Shown: piece after piece, positions 25,679 to 33,430 of the stretch
Layout of the letters: each line of letters begins with the position of its first letter
Position numbering within the stretch: the stretch's first letter is position 1
Program-made: the position numbers and the translations under genes
Assembly (NCBI RefSeq): GCF_001591805.1
Contig: NZ_BCVP01000003.1
Coordinates: forward strand, 186,001-250,000
Origin: Neobacillus novalis NBRC 102450
GTDB taxonomy: Bacteria; Bacillota; Bacilli; Bacillales; Cytobacillaceae
DNA: 64,000 nt
Direction of reading: 5' to 3'
The notes under the pieces: generated by a model
What the model saw: the letters and a program-made list of their open reading frames with translations, nothing else
Told to the model about the DNA's origin: nothing
The model's database searches: none

Positions 25679-26458
25679 TTGGGACAAGAATCTAATCGTT
25701 ACTCTGGAATTCCTTTTTTACGTTTGGGTGCAGGTGAGCCTTTGGTCTTTATTCATGGGCTTGGAGAAGTGAAGGAGGGCTGGAACAATCAATTTGAGTT
25801 TGCGGATCAGTATGATTTAATTATTCCCGATTTACGCGGTCATGGAGAGCATATTACCACCAAAAAAATTACCATTCCAAACTTCGCCAAAGATGTTATC
25901 AACTTGTTAAAGGAGCTTGGAATTGAAAGCGCTCACATTTGTGGTTTATCTATGGGCGGGATGGTTGCCCAAGAAATGTATCGTCAGGCTCCAGAAATGT
26001 GCCGTTCCTTAATGCTCGTGAGTACTTTTCATTTTGTTCCAAGAAGTCTTGCAAAGCTATTATTAACCTATCGTAAGGCACGAGCGCTTTCTACTTCCCC
26101 CATTATTCCAAAAGATACAGCTGCCCGTATGTCTCTTAATTCTTGGAACTACAAAATTTCCAAGGAATTCTATAAATCTTACAAACCTAATCGCGAATTT
26201 TTTTTAAAATCGGCAAAGGCATGTTTTCAAGTAAATAACCTTAATCTGCTTCCTAAAATTAAAGTTCCAACCTTAATTATTGGTGGACAATATGATTCGG
26301 TCATCCCTGTTTGGATACAATTATTGATGCATAAAAAAATTCGGCACTCAGAGTTTGTTATTTTCAGAAATTCCGGCCATATAACCAAGTTAGAAGCAAA
26401 AGAAGCGTTTAACAAGGTCCTTCGCAGCTTTTTGAATAGGCATTCAAATGCATGTTAA
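25679..26458 (+). CDS. Alpha/beta-hydrolase, copy 2 flanking the PHA operon
   Basis: 259 residues, TTG start with AATAGGAGGGATTAAA upstream. Same motifs as the 21772 copy: HGLGEVKEGW, CGLSMGGMVAQE, GGQYDSVIPV, FRNSGHITKLEAK. The two copies align without gaps end to end and differ mainly in the lid region (about 125-185), suggesting duplication followed by change in substrate choice. It is divergent from the PHA operon, sharing a 287-bp promoter region with it. Confidence 0.82.
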   Translation: MGQESNRYSGIPFLRLGAGEPLVFIHGLGEVKEGWNNQFEFADQYDLIIPDLRGHGEHITTKKITIPNFAKDVINLLKELGIESAHICGLSMGGMVAQEMYRQAPEMCRSLMLVSTFHFVPRSLAKLLLTYRKARALSTSPIIPKDTAARMSLNSWNYKISKEFYKSYKPNREFFLKSAKACFQVNNLNLLPKIKVPTLIIGGQYDSVIPVWIQLLMHKKIRHSEFVIFRNSGHITKLEAKEAFNKVLRSFLNRHSNAC

Positions 26459-26546
26459 TGGTTAGGCGATATCCTCCCTTAATTGTTCTTTGCACGTGTA
26501 CATCATCATATAATCTACTATTATCAGATGAAAAGGAGTGTCTTAC

Positions 26547-27350
26547 ATGCCATCTACCAATGCAAATGGTATTGATCTCTATTATGAGGTTCACGGTGAG
26601 GGAGAGCCGCTTTTATTAATTATGGGATTGTCGCTCAATTCAAAGTCTTGGTTCAGAACCCTGCCTGCGCTTAGTGAACACTACAAAGTAATTATTTTTG
26701 ATAACCGGGGAGTAGGTTTAAGCGGTAAACCCAATACCCCATATTCCATTGAGCTTATGGCGGAAGATGCCCGGGCCGTCTTGGATGCGGCTGGAGTTGA
26801 AACAGCCCATGTTTATGGTATTTCAATGGGCGGCATGATTGCCCAGAGGCTGGCACTTAAATACCCTGAAAGGATCCGTTCCCTGATCCTAGGATGTACA
26901 ACCTCCGGTGGTGAGAATCATGTCCAACCTAGTGCCGACGTCTCCATGCTCATGCTTTCAAGGGCCTCTTCTATCGCAACACCGGAAGAAATGGCCTGGG
27001 CGACCGCACCAATCCTTTACAGCCAAGCTTTTATAGAAAATCAACGCGAATTAGTTGCGGAGGATATTCAAAAACGAATTGAGCTGCCTATTCTTCCATA
27101 TGCATACATGCTCCAGCTTCAAGCATGCTTAGCCCATGATACCTATAATGAGATTGAACAGATTAAGGCTTCGACCCTCGTCATTCACGGTGACGAAGAT
27201 AAACTTGTACCATATGAAAATGGGGTGAACTTAGCAGATAAAATTCCAAATGCTGAATTTATGACCATCCAAGGTGCAGGGCACATCTATGTAACGGAAG
27301 CAAATGATTTAGTGAATAAAAGAGTCCTGGATTTTTTGAAAAATTTATAA
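26547..27350 (+). CDS. Alpha/beta-hydrolase (third in cluster)
   Basis: 267 residues from the ATG at 26547, chosen because AAAAGGAGTG stands seven bases upstream. Motifs: IMGLSLNSKSWFR, IIFDNRGVGLSGKP, nucleophile elbow YGISMGGMIAQR, acid GDEDKLVP, His QGAGHIYVTE. Closest in style to 3-oxoadipate enol-lactonase-type or esterase/peroxidase-like hydrolases, with no specific substrate evident. It is less related to the two neighbouring copies. It may be co-transcribed with the hydrolase 88 bp upstream. Confidence 0.8.
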   Translation: MPSTNANGIDLYYEVHGEGEPLLLIMGLSLNSKSWFRTLPALSEHYKVIIFDNRGVGLSGKPNTPYSIELMAEDARAVLDAAGVETAHVYGISMGGMIAQRLALKYPERIRSLILGCTTSGGENHVQPSADVSMLMLSRASSIATPEEMAWATAPILYSQAFIENQRELVAEDIQKRIELPILPYAYMLQLQACLAHDTYNEIEQIKASTLVIHGDEDKLVPYENGVNLADKIPNAEFMTIQGAGHIYVTEANDLVNKRVLDFLKNL

Positions 27351-27361
27351 CTTAATAGGAA

Positions 27362-27391
27362 ATGCCCGGTCTTAAATAGTTGACCGGGCAT
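27362..27391 (+). terminator. Terminator after the hydrolase genes
   Basis: ATGCCCGGTC-TTAAATAGTT-GACCGGGCAT then TTCTTATTC: a perfect 10-bp stem 11 bp after the stop codon. Confidence 0.85.
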
Positions 27392-27455
27392 TTCTTATTC
27401 ACTTTTTCAAAAGGAACCTTGGCTAGCCGTGTTATCCAAGCTTCTTTAAAGACAA

Positions 27456-28079
27456 TCATTGGTGAGCCTGAATAGAGAAGTCAATCGTTTTATAGGCTAC
27501 CAAAAAGGTTGCCAATGAATAGATGGCCTCATTTAAACCAAATATGAAAATCGAACTTCCGAAAATAAAGATATTAAATAATAGAACATATTGTCCAATG
27601 GAAAAAGGGGAACGTTTACTAAACAGGATCGCTAAAACCTCTGTCCCATCTAAGCAGCCACCAAATCGAATCGTTATTCCTACCCCTAAGCCTAAAGCAA
27701 TGCCGCCGAGGATTATCACTAATATTGGATTATTTGTTAAAACAGGAAAGGGTTCTAATAAATACGTTTCCAGCGATAAAACAAGAATGGCGAAAACGCT
27801 TAGGATTAGGAACCTTCTTCCTAAGAAAGAATAAGCGATTAAGAAAAACGGAGCATTCAATAGCAAAAGAAACAGGCCCACTTCCTGACTAGTAACATGG
27901 GAAAGAATAATGCTAATCCCGATAATCCCGCCATCAATCACAAAGTTTTTCACCAAAAATAGCTGCAGGGACAAAGCGACAAGCGAGGAGCCGAAAAAAA
28001 CAAAACAACCTCGCCTATAAAAAGACATATCACTTGTTCTACTATAATCAATATAGTATTTAACTCTTCTTCTATACAT
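27456..28079 (-). CDS. YitT-family membrane protein, short form
   Basis: 207 residues from the ATG at 28079, with AAAGGGGACAGGA upstream. About five membrane segments; the family repeat GGIIGISIILSHVTSQEVG and the later IRFGGCLDGTEVLAILFSKR are clear. Most YitT proteins are about 280 residues with a C-terminal soluble DUF2179 domain; that domain is absent, and the gene ends naturally at a stop codon, as in the shorter YitE-type members. Function of the family is unknown; transport has been suggested. Confidence 0.75.
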   Translation of the reverse strand: MYRRRVKYYIDYSRTSDMSFYRRGCFVFFGSSLVALSLQLFLVKNFVIDGGIIGISIILSHVTSQEVGLFLLLLNAPFFLIAYSFLGRRFLILSVFAILVLSLETYLLEPFPVLTNNPILVIILGGIALGLGVGITIRFGGCLDGTEVLAILFSKRSPFSIGQYVLLFNIFIFGSSIFIFGLNEAIYSLATFLVAYKTIDFSIQAHQ

Positions 28080-28119
28080 TCCTGTCCCCTTTAGCACCAT
28101 TTTACATTTTATGGATTTC

Positions 28120-28132
28120 GGTGCCTGACACC
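28120..28132. repeat. GGTGCCTGACACC intergenic motif, copy 2
   Basis: Exact reverse complement of the motif at 25529-25541, between the YitT-type gene and trpB. GACACCAATGTC, a small palindrome, follows. Confidence 0.55.
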
Positions 28133-28153
28133 CATAGTTTAAGACACCAATGT

Positions 28154-29329
28154 CTACTTTTCCTTTAACATATGAAAGACTTGCTCGACGTCCTTATCGC
28201 CCCGTCCTGATAGATTTACGATTAGTACATCATCAGTAGATAGTTCTTTTGCCAGCTTCAGAGCATAGGCTACGGCATGGGAGCTCTCAAGCGCAGGGAT
28301 GATGCCCTCTGTTTTGCTTAATAGTTGAAACGCCTCTAATGCTTCTTGTCCGGTAATTGTCACATACTCCGCTCTTCCGCTTGTTTTCAGGTAGCTGTGC
28401 TCCGGTCCTACACCGGGATAATCCAACCCGGCAGCAATCGAATAAGTTGGTTTAGGTTCACCCGCCTCATCCAACAATGTTAAACATTTGAACCCGTGGA
28501 TAACTGCGGGAACACCTTCTGTCAATGTGGGTGCTTCCGCCGGTTCCACCCCAATTAAGCGGACATTTTTTTCATCAATATAGTGGGCAAACGCACCGAT
28601 AGCATTACTGCCGCCGCCTGTACAGGCGATTACCGCTGTGGGCAGCTTTCCTTCTTTTTCAAGCACTTGGCGTTTGGATTCTTTACTAATGATTGCTTGA
28701 AAATGCTTAACCATTGTTGGATATGGATGCGGACCAACCGCAGATCCGAGCAGGTAAAAGGTGCTTTTATAGTTTTGAATCAGATCACCTAATGCTTCAT
28801 CGACAGCATCCTTTAAGCGGCCCTGCCCCTTTGTGACAGGAACAACCTTGGCCCCTAATAACTCCATTCGAAAGACATTCAGCGCTTGGCGTTCGGTATC
28901 CAGTTTGCCCATATAAATAATACATTCCATCCCAAACATCGCACAGGCCGTTGCCGTTGCAACACCGTGCTGACCGGCACCGGTTTCGGCAATAATCCGC
29001 TTCACACCCATCCGTTTCGCTAATAATATTTGCCCAATGGCATTATTAATTTTATGCGCACCTGTATGGTTTAAATCTTCCCGTTTCAAATAAATTTTCG
29101 CCCCGCCCATCTGCTTTGTTAAATTTTCAGCAAACGTTAACGGGTTTTCCCGGCCAATATATTCTTTTAAATAATAGTTGAATTCTTCAATGAACTCCGG
29201 GTCGTCTTTATACTTTAAAAATTGCCTCTCCAACTCGTTCATTACCTGCTGCAGGTCCGGAGGAATAAAACTGCCGCCAAACTCTCCAAAATATCCTTTA
29301 CTCTCTACGCTCACTCTTTCCATCCTCAT
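28154..29329 (-). CDS. trpB: Tryptophan synthase beta subunit, stand-alone gene
   Basis: 391 residues. Condenses indole with L-serine using pyridoxal phosphate. The PLP lysine is K93 in REDLNHTGAHKINN; the phosphate-binding loop GGGSNAIG and the C-terminal LSGRGDKD are intact. Length is normal for TrpB1. It is not next to trpA or any other trp gene, so it may be a second copy or the only one relocated. The start has AAGGAGTCGAG upstream. An inverted repeat lies in its leader. Confidence 0.93.
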   Translation of the reverse strand: MRMERVSVESKGYFGEFGGSFIPPDLQQVMNELERQFLKYKDDPEFIEEFNYYLKEYIGRENPLTFAENLTKQMGGAKIYLKREDLNHTGAHKINNAIGQILLAKRMGVKRIIAETGAGQHGVATATACAMFGMECIIYMGKLDTERQALNVFRMELLGAKVVPVTKGQGRLKDAVDEALGDLIQNYKSTFYLLGSAVGPHPYPTMVKHFQAIISKESKRQVLEKEGKLPTAVIACTGGGSNAIGAFAHYIDEKNVRLIGVEPAEAPTLTEGVPAVIHGFKCLTLLDEAGEPKPTYSIAAGLDYPGVGPEHSYLKTSGRAEYVTITGQEALEAFQLLSKTEGIIPALESSHAVAYALKLAKELSTDDVLIVNLSGRGDKDVEQVFHMLKEK

Positions 29330-29356
29330 CTCGACTCCTTCTAAGCTATTATTTTG

Positions 29357-29387
29357 ATTCAGTCAATCTCTGAATGGTTGACTGAAT
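29357..29387 (-). promoter_or_regulatory. Inverted repeat in the trpB leader
   Basis: ATTCAGTCAA and TTGACTGAAT form perfect 10-base arms around an 11-base spacer, ending 27 bp before the trpB start. The transcript has no U run after it, so it is not a plain terminator. It may be a repressor operator or a leader hairpin. Confidence 0.55.
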
Positions 29388-29447
29388 ATTAAAATTAATT
29401 TTATCACCTTATTCGATTTCAGCAAACTTTTTAAACAAAAAATTAAA

Positions 29448-29476
29448 AGTGTGGCATAAAAAGCATATGCCACACT
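29448..29476 (-). terminator. Terminator of the yknWXYZ operon
   Basis: Minus strand: AGTGTGGCAT-ATGCTTTTT-ATGCCACACT, then TTTAATTTTTT. Strong stem plus U run, 25 bp after the yknZ stop. Confidence 0.9.
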
Positions 29477-29500
29477 CCTTCCTGCTAGATTTTGTTTTCG

Positions 29501-30694
29501 TTATTCGTATCTTAGTGAATCAATCGGATCCAGCTTGGCTGCCTTATTGGCTGGAAGGAGTCCAAACAAGACTCCAATAATCATCGAAAACAACACGCCG
29601 CCTACTACAACCTGCCAGGATACCAATGATGGCCAGCCGGCAAAGTAGCTCACAATCGTGGACGTTCCCCAACCAAGAAAAATTCCAAGGATACCGCCTA
29701 TTAAGGTTAAGGTCATCGATTCAATTAAAAATTGTGTCAACACCTGTCCGCGAGTTGCCCCTAGTGCCATACGGATCCCGATTTCCCTTGTCCGCTCCGT
29801 CACAGAAACCAGCATAATATTCATGACACCAATCCCGCCAACAAATAAGGAAATACCAGCAATACTTCCAATAATCAGCGTCATTATTTTAGTAACCTGA
29901 CCGACTCCTTGAGCGATTTCTTCCATATTAATAACTTGATAGGACTTCTCCGTATTATGCAAATTATTTAAAAGCTTAGCCGCCTTTTTACCCGCCACTT
30001 GGAGCTGTTCAGGGGAGGCTGCTTGAAGAGTTACCTGGGTAAAGTCACTGCTTCCAAAAATATTTCTCCATGTTTGGAAAGGAAGATAAACCTCCATGGA
30101 GCCAAATGCAAGCAGACCAGTCGGCTTTTCTAAGACACCGATAATTTCAATCGGCTGATTGGAAACCATGATGACTTTCCCAACAGGATTCTCCTCTTTA
30201 AATAACTTCTCTTGCAATTTACTGCTAATAATCCCCGCACGCCGACCGCCGAGAAAATCAGCAGAAGAGAAGCCTCTTCCCTTTTCTATTTTCAACTCAT
30301 TCAATTGCAGGTAGGCCTGATTAATTCCCGTTGTCGACACATCGGTTGAATCCGTTTGAAATCGAGCAGACGAAAATTTCGTACTTGAGGCGACAACCCG
30401 CTTAATTCCAGGTACTTGTTCAAGGGCACGGATGTCCTCTTGCTTAAACGGGGCCTGCTGGAAGACATTGGGATTTGCCCGCATTTCTTCGTCTGACGGC
30501 TGATAAAACATTTCAATCGTATTGCCGGGACCGGTAATTTGCGCCTTCAGCATGGCTTCACCGCCCTGCCCGATTGCCACAACGATAATAACGGCGCCGA
30601 CACCAATAATGATTCCCAGCATTGTCAAAATACTGCGCATCTTATGGGCTTTAAGGGAACTTAATGCCATGCCAAGGTTTTCGATAAAACTCAT
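29501..30694 (-). CDS. yknZ: ABC transporter permease YknZ (MacB/FtsX type)
   Basis: 397 residues, the same length as B. subtilis YknZ. One N-terminal membrane helix (SILTMLGIIIGVGAVIIVVA), a large extracytoplasmic MacB domain (~45-270), and three C-terminal helices with the FtsX motif TERTREIGIRMALGATRGQV. It works with YknX, YknY and YknW to protect cells against the SdpC toxin in B. subtilis. It overlaps yknY by 4 bp. Confidence 0.9.
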   Translation of the reverse strand: MSFIENLGMALSSLKAHKMRSILTMLGIIIGVGAVIIVVAIGQGGEAMLKAQITGPGNTIEMFYQPSDEEMRANPNVFQQAPFKQEDIRALEQVPGIKRVVASSTKFSSARFQTDSTDVSTTGINQAYLQLNELKIEKGRGFSSADFLGGRRAGIISSKLQEKLFKEENPVGKVIMVSNQPIEIIGVLEKPTGLLAFGSMEVYLPFQTWRNIFGSSDFTQVTLQAASPEQLQVAGKKAAKLLNNLHNTEKSYQVINMEEIAQGVGQVTKIMTLIIGSIAGISLFVGGIGVMNIMLVSVTERTREIGIRMALGATRGQVLTQFLIESMTLTLIGGILGIFLGWGTSTIVSYFAGWPSLVSWQVVVGGVLFSMIIGVLFGLLPANKAAKLDPIDSLRYE

Positions 30695-31383
30695 CGCTGC
30701 CGCCCCCTATCCATCGCAGCAGGGGACTGGAGCAATCCATCCCTTACCATAATCGTCCGATTTGCATATTCCGCCACTTCAGACTCATGAGTAACGACAA
30801 TAACCGTAACGCCTTCTCCATTAAGCCCACGAAATTGTTCCATGATATCCATACTTGTTTTCGAATCAAGTGCCCCTGTCGGTTCATCTGCTAAAATAAG
30901 TTTCGGCTTATTCACAATCGACCGGGCGATGGCCACCCGCTGCTTCTGTCCGCCTGATAGGGCATTGGGAAGGTGATCCATCCGGTCTCCAAGCCCCACT
31001 TTCAATAATGCCTCTTCTGCCCGGGCCTGCCGCTCTTTTTTGGATATACCCGCATAAATCATCGGCAGTTCAACATTCTTCAACGCTGTAAGTCGCGGCA
31101 ATAAGTGGAATTGTTGAAAAACAAAGCCGATAGATTGATTTCGAACCCGCGCCAATTCCTTGTCATGATAATGCGATACATTTTCACCGCCCAGGTAGTA
31201 TTCTCCCTCAGTTGGTTTGTCCAAACAGCCGATAATATTCATCAAGGTCGATTTCCCTGAGCCTGAAGGACCCATGATCGCAACAAATTCACCTTGCTCA
31301 ATTTCAAGGCTTATTCCGTTTAACACATGCACACTTTCTTTTCCAAGTAAAAACGATTTAGTAATCGAATCTAGCTTAATCAT
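30691..31383 (-). CDS. yknY: ABC transporter ATPase YknY (MacB/LolD type)
   Basis: 230 residues, same as B. subtilis YknY. Walker [10 protein letters not shown], signature [13 protein letters not shown], Walker [16 protein letters not shown] and switch His VVTHE. The start overlaps yknX by 4 bp. It supplies energy to YknZ in a mechanotransmission-type assembly rather than in a classic importer. Confidence 0.9.
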   Translation of the reverse strand: MIKLDSITKSFLLGKESVHVLNGISLEIEQGEFVAIMGPSGSGKSTLMNIIGCLDKPTEGEYYLGGENVSHYHDKELARVRNQSIGFVFQQFHLLPRLTALKNVELPMIYAGISKKERQARAEEALLKVGLGDRMDHLPNALSGGQKQRVAIARSIVNKPKLILADEPTGALDSKTSMDIMEQFRGLNGEGVTVIVVTHESEVAEYANRTIMVRDGLLQSPAAMDRGRQR

Positions 31384-32507
31384 TTAACTGTCACTTCCAG
31401 CCCATTCTTAAGGTTGTCGGGCCCATTCACAATCACTTTCTCTCCTTTTGAGACCCCTTCCAGGATTTCAATCTTCTCTCCGGAGGTAATGCCCGTTTTC
31501 ACGCTTTGCTTCTGGGCTTTTCCATCCATTACGATAAACACATAAGGCTTGTCCCCATCATCATGCACCGCATCGATTGGCAGCACCATGGCAGACTTTT
31601 TATCTGTTTCAATTTCCATTATCACCTGAAAACCTGGTTTTAGAGTCTTCGTATCTCCGGATATTTTCACGGTAACAGGGTACTGTACTGCCTGGCTGCC
31701 GCTTTGTAAGCCAGCTTGACTTTGCTCCGGAATAATCGCAATCTTTGTGATTTCTCCCTGCCATTCCTGCCCCTGTATAGCATCTGATTTTATAATAACC
31801 TTCTGCCCGCTAGACACCTTTAATGTGTCGTATTCAGATAACAGTCCCGATGCTGTCATGCCTTCAAGCTTGCCAATATGTAAAATCGGATCAGCCATTG
31901 CTCCTGTGCTAGAAGCTGAGTCTGGCTTTTTCGCAGCCAAAACAACACCGTCTATCGTACTCTTTATCTCTAATTCAGCTTGGCGCTTAATGATTATATC
32001 CTTTTGAAGTCCAGTTTGCTTCAAATCCAAATTGGCTAATTTCTTTTCCATTTCCAGCTGTTCAAGTTCCGGGGCAAGCTGTTTCTTCGCTTCCTCTTTT
32101 CCAACCTGGTCAGAGAGCGTCTTTTCTTTGTCCTTTAGCTGCTTTATTTTCTTATCGATTTGATTAATCTTTAAATTAGCTGATTCAATTGCGATTTTAT
32201 TTTGCTCCATTTCTAATTCCAGCTGAGGATTTTGCAGTTTAGCCAACACGGCCCCTTTCTTAACTGTCTGCCCCTCATCGACTAGCAGTTCCTTCAACTC
32301 GCCTTTGTCCGGTGCGGCATAAACGATTTGTTCGTCTTGAAGTTTTACTGTACCCGGTACCATCAACAGTGAGGATATTTCTTCCTGCTGGATTTCTGTT
32401 GTTTTAACCGTAGGCCCTTTGGCCAAAACCTGCCGGTATACACTGACAGAAATCATGATGATAACTAAGCTGATAACACCAAGCGCAATCCATGTTTTCT
32501 TTTTCAT
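31380..32507 (-). CDS. yknX: Membrane fusion protein YknX (HlyD/MacA family)
   Basis: 375 residues. A single N-terminal membrane anchor (WIALGVISLVIIMISVSVY), then lipoyl half-motifs (VDEGQTVKKGAVLAKLQNPQ) on either side of a helical hairpin (~95-180, Lys/Glu-rich), and a beta-barrel domain with DGVVLAAKKPDSAS. Partner of YknYZ in export or toxin defence. It follows yknW with a 1-bp overlap. Confidence 0.88.
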   Translation of the reverse strand: MKKKTWIALGVISLVIIMISVSVYRQVLAKGPTVKTTEIQQEEISSLLMVPGTVKLQDEQIVYAAPDKGELKELLVDEGQTVKKGAVLAKLQNPQLELEMEQNKIAIESANLKINQIDKKIKQLKDKEKTLSDQVGKEEAKKQLAPELEQLEMEKKLANLDLKQTGLQKDIIIKRQAELEIKSTIDGVVLAAKKPDSASSTGAMADPILHIGKLEGMTASGLLSEYDTLKVSSGQKVIIKSDAIQGQEWQGEITKIAIIPEQSQAGLQSGSQAVQYPVTVKISGDTKTLKPGFQVIMEIETDKKSAMVLPIDAVHDDGDKPYVFIVMDGKAQKQSVKTGITSGEKIEILEGVSKGEKVIVNGPDNLKNGLEVTVK

Positions 32508-33178
32508 TATAATTTCGGCGCTCCTTGAAATAGAGTCCCAACCAAGCCAAAGCCCATCCCAATTAAGAAGAAGGCAATCGCAATTGTCCAGGCCAGCCCT
32601 TTAGAAAATTGTGCTGTTTTATGAAGCCCAAGTGCTGTCAGGATAACTCCCCATATTCCAAACACCTCAACGGAACTTAAAACACCAGCTTTATCTAGAT
32701 TTAGAAAACCTGCTAAGCTAGTAATATATATTTCAGAGCTTCCGCCGATGACATACCTAACCGCCATATTGATGATCAGTCCTACCGCCCCAATAATCAT
32801 AATATAGGTATTCATGGAAAATAACTGTTTAAAGGAAACAGCTGAATTGGCAATCTTTGCAATGATCAAATGAATAGCACTGCTGATAAGAATAGTAATA
32901 ATTGGTGCAAAGATACCCGTAATCGCAAAAATTACCTTAGTAACAACTAAAATTATTTCTGCCTGATCTTCCGGCAGTTCAGAACCAACCAAAGTTTCCG
33001 CGTCCATTGATAGTGCCATTAACGTCATTCCAATAGCATAGATGATACTAATAATAATTAGCGGCACCCAGATTTTCGGATTTTGCTTGATCCTCTCAAA
33101 CTGTAACCCCGGACTTGTAAACATGCCCAATAACTTCGGACTCTCTTTCACCGTGTTCAAATCTTTCTCCATTTCCAT
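32507..33178 (-). CDS. yknW: Yip1-family membrane protein YknW
   Basis: 223 residues from the ATG at 33178, nine bases after GGGGTG; four upstream codons of open frame lack a site. Five membrane segments, typical Yip1 domain. First gene of yknWXYZ; in B. subtilis YknW is needed for assembly of the YknXYZ complex. It lies behind a consensus sigma-W promoter, tying the operon to envelope stress. Confidence 0.87.
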   Translation of the reverse strand: MEMEKDLNTVKESPKLLGMFTSPGLQFERIKQNPKIWVPLIIISIIYAIGMTLMALSMDAETLVGSELPEDQAEIILVVTKVIFAITGIFAPIITILISSAIHLIIAKIANSAVSFKQLFSMNTYIMIIGAVGLIINMAVRYVIGGSSEIYITSLAGFLNLDKAGVLSSVEVFGIWGVILTALGLHKTAQFSKGLAWTIAIAFFLIGMGFGLVGTLFQGAPKL

Positions 33179-33223
33179 CAAAAAGCACACCCCTATCCAT
33201 TTATGTAAATGATTCCTATTAAT

Positions 33224-33251
33224 TATACGATAAAGATTACAGAAAGTTTCA
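33224..33251 (-). promoter_or_regulatory. Sigma-W promoter of yknWXYZ
   Basis: Minus strand: TGAAAC, exactly 16 bases, CGTATA. It matches the B. subtilis extracytoplasmic sigma-W consensus (TGAAAC-N16-CGTA) with no mismatch, 46 bp before the yknW start. Confidence 0.9.
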
Positions 33252-33298
33252 TTTTTTGCAACGATGCCTAGCCACCACCATTTTTTTCAAAAAAATGA

Positions 33299-33327
33299 TT
33301 GACTACCTGGTCACTCAATTATAAAAT
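33299..33327 (+). promoter_or_regulatory. Promoter with embedded palindrome before the MFS exporter gene
   Basis: TTGACT, 17 bases, TAAAAT, giving a good sigma-A promoter about 100 bp before the start. TGAC-N6-GTCA (33300-33313) overlaps the -35 box and may be the operator of a TetR- or MarR-type repressor not in the window. Confidence 0.55.
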
Positions 33328-33430
33328 GATTCAGCAGGAATTAGGGCAAAATATTCCTACTCCTCTTCTCTGCACATCTAGCAGGAAGCGTTTATAAACA
33401 ATTAAAAACCTAGATAGGAGAATATAAAAT

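Noticed and set aside
29330..29450. T-box or other riboswitch before trpB
   Set aside because: The region is too short and lacks the T-box GGTGG-type anti-terminator sequence; only a simple inverted repeat is seen.
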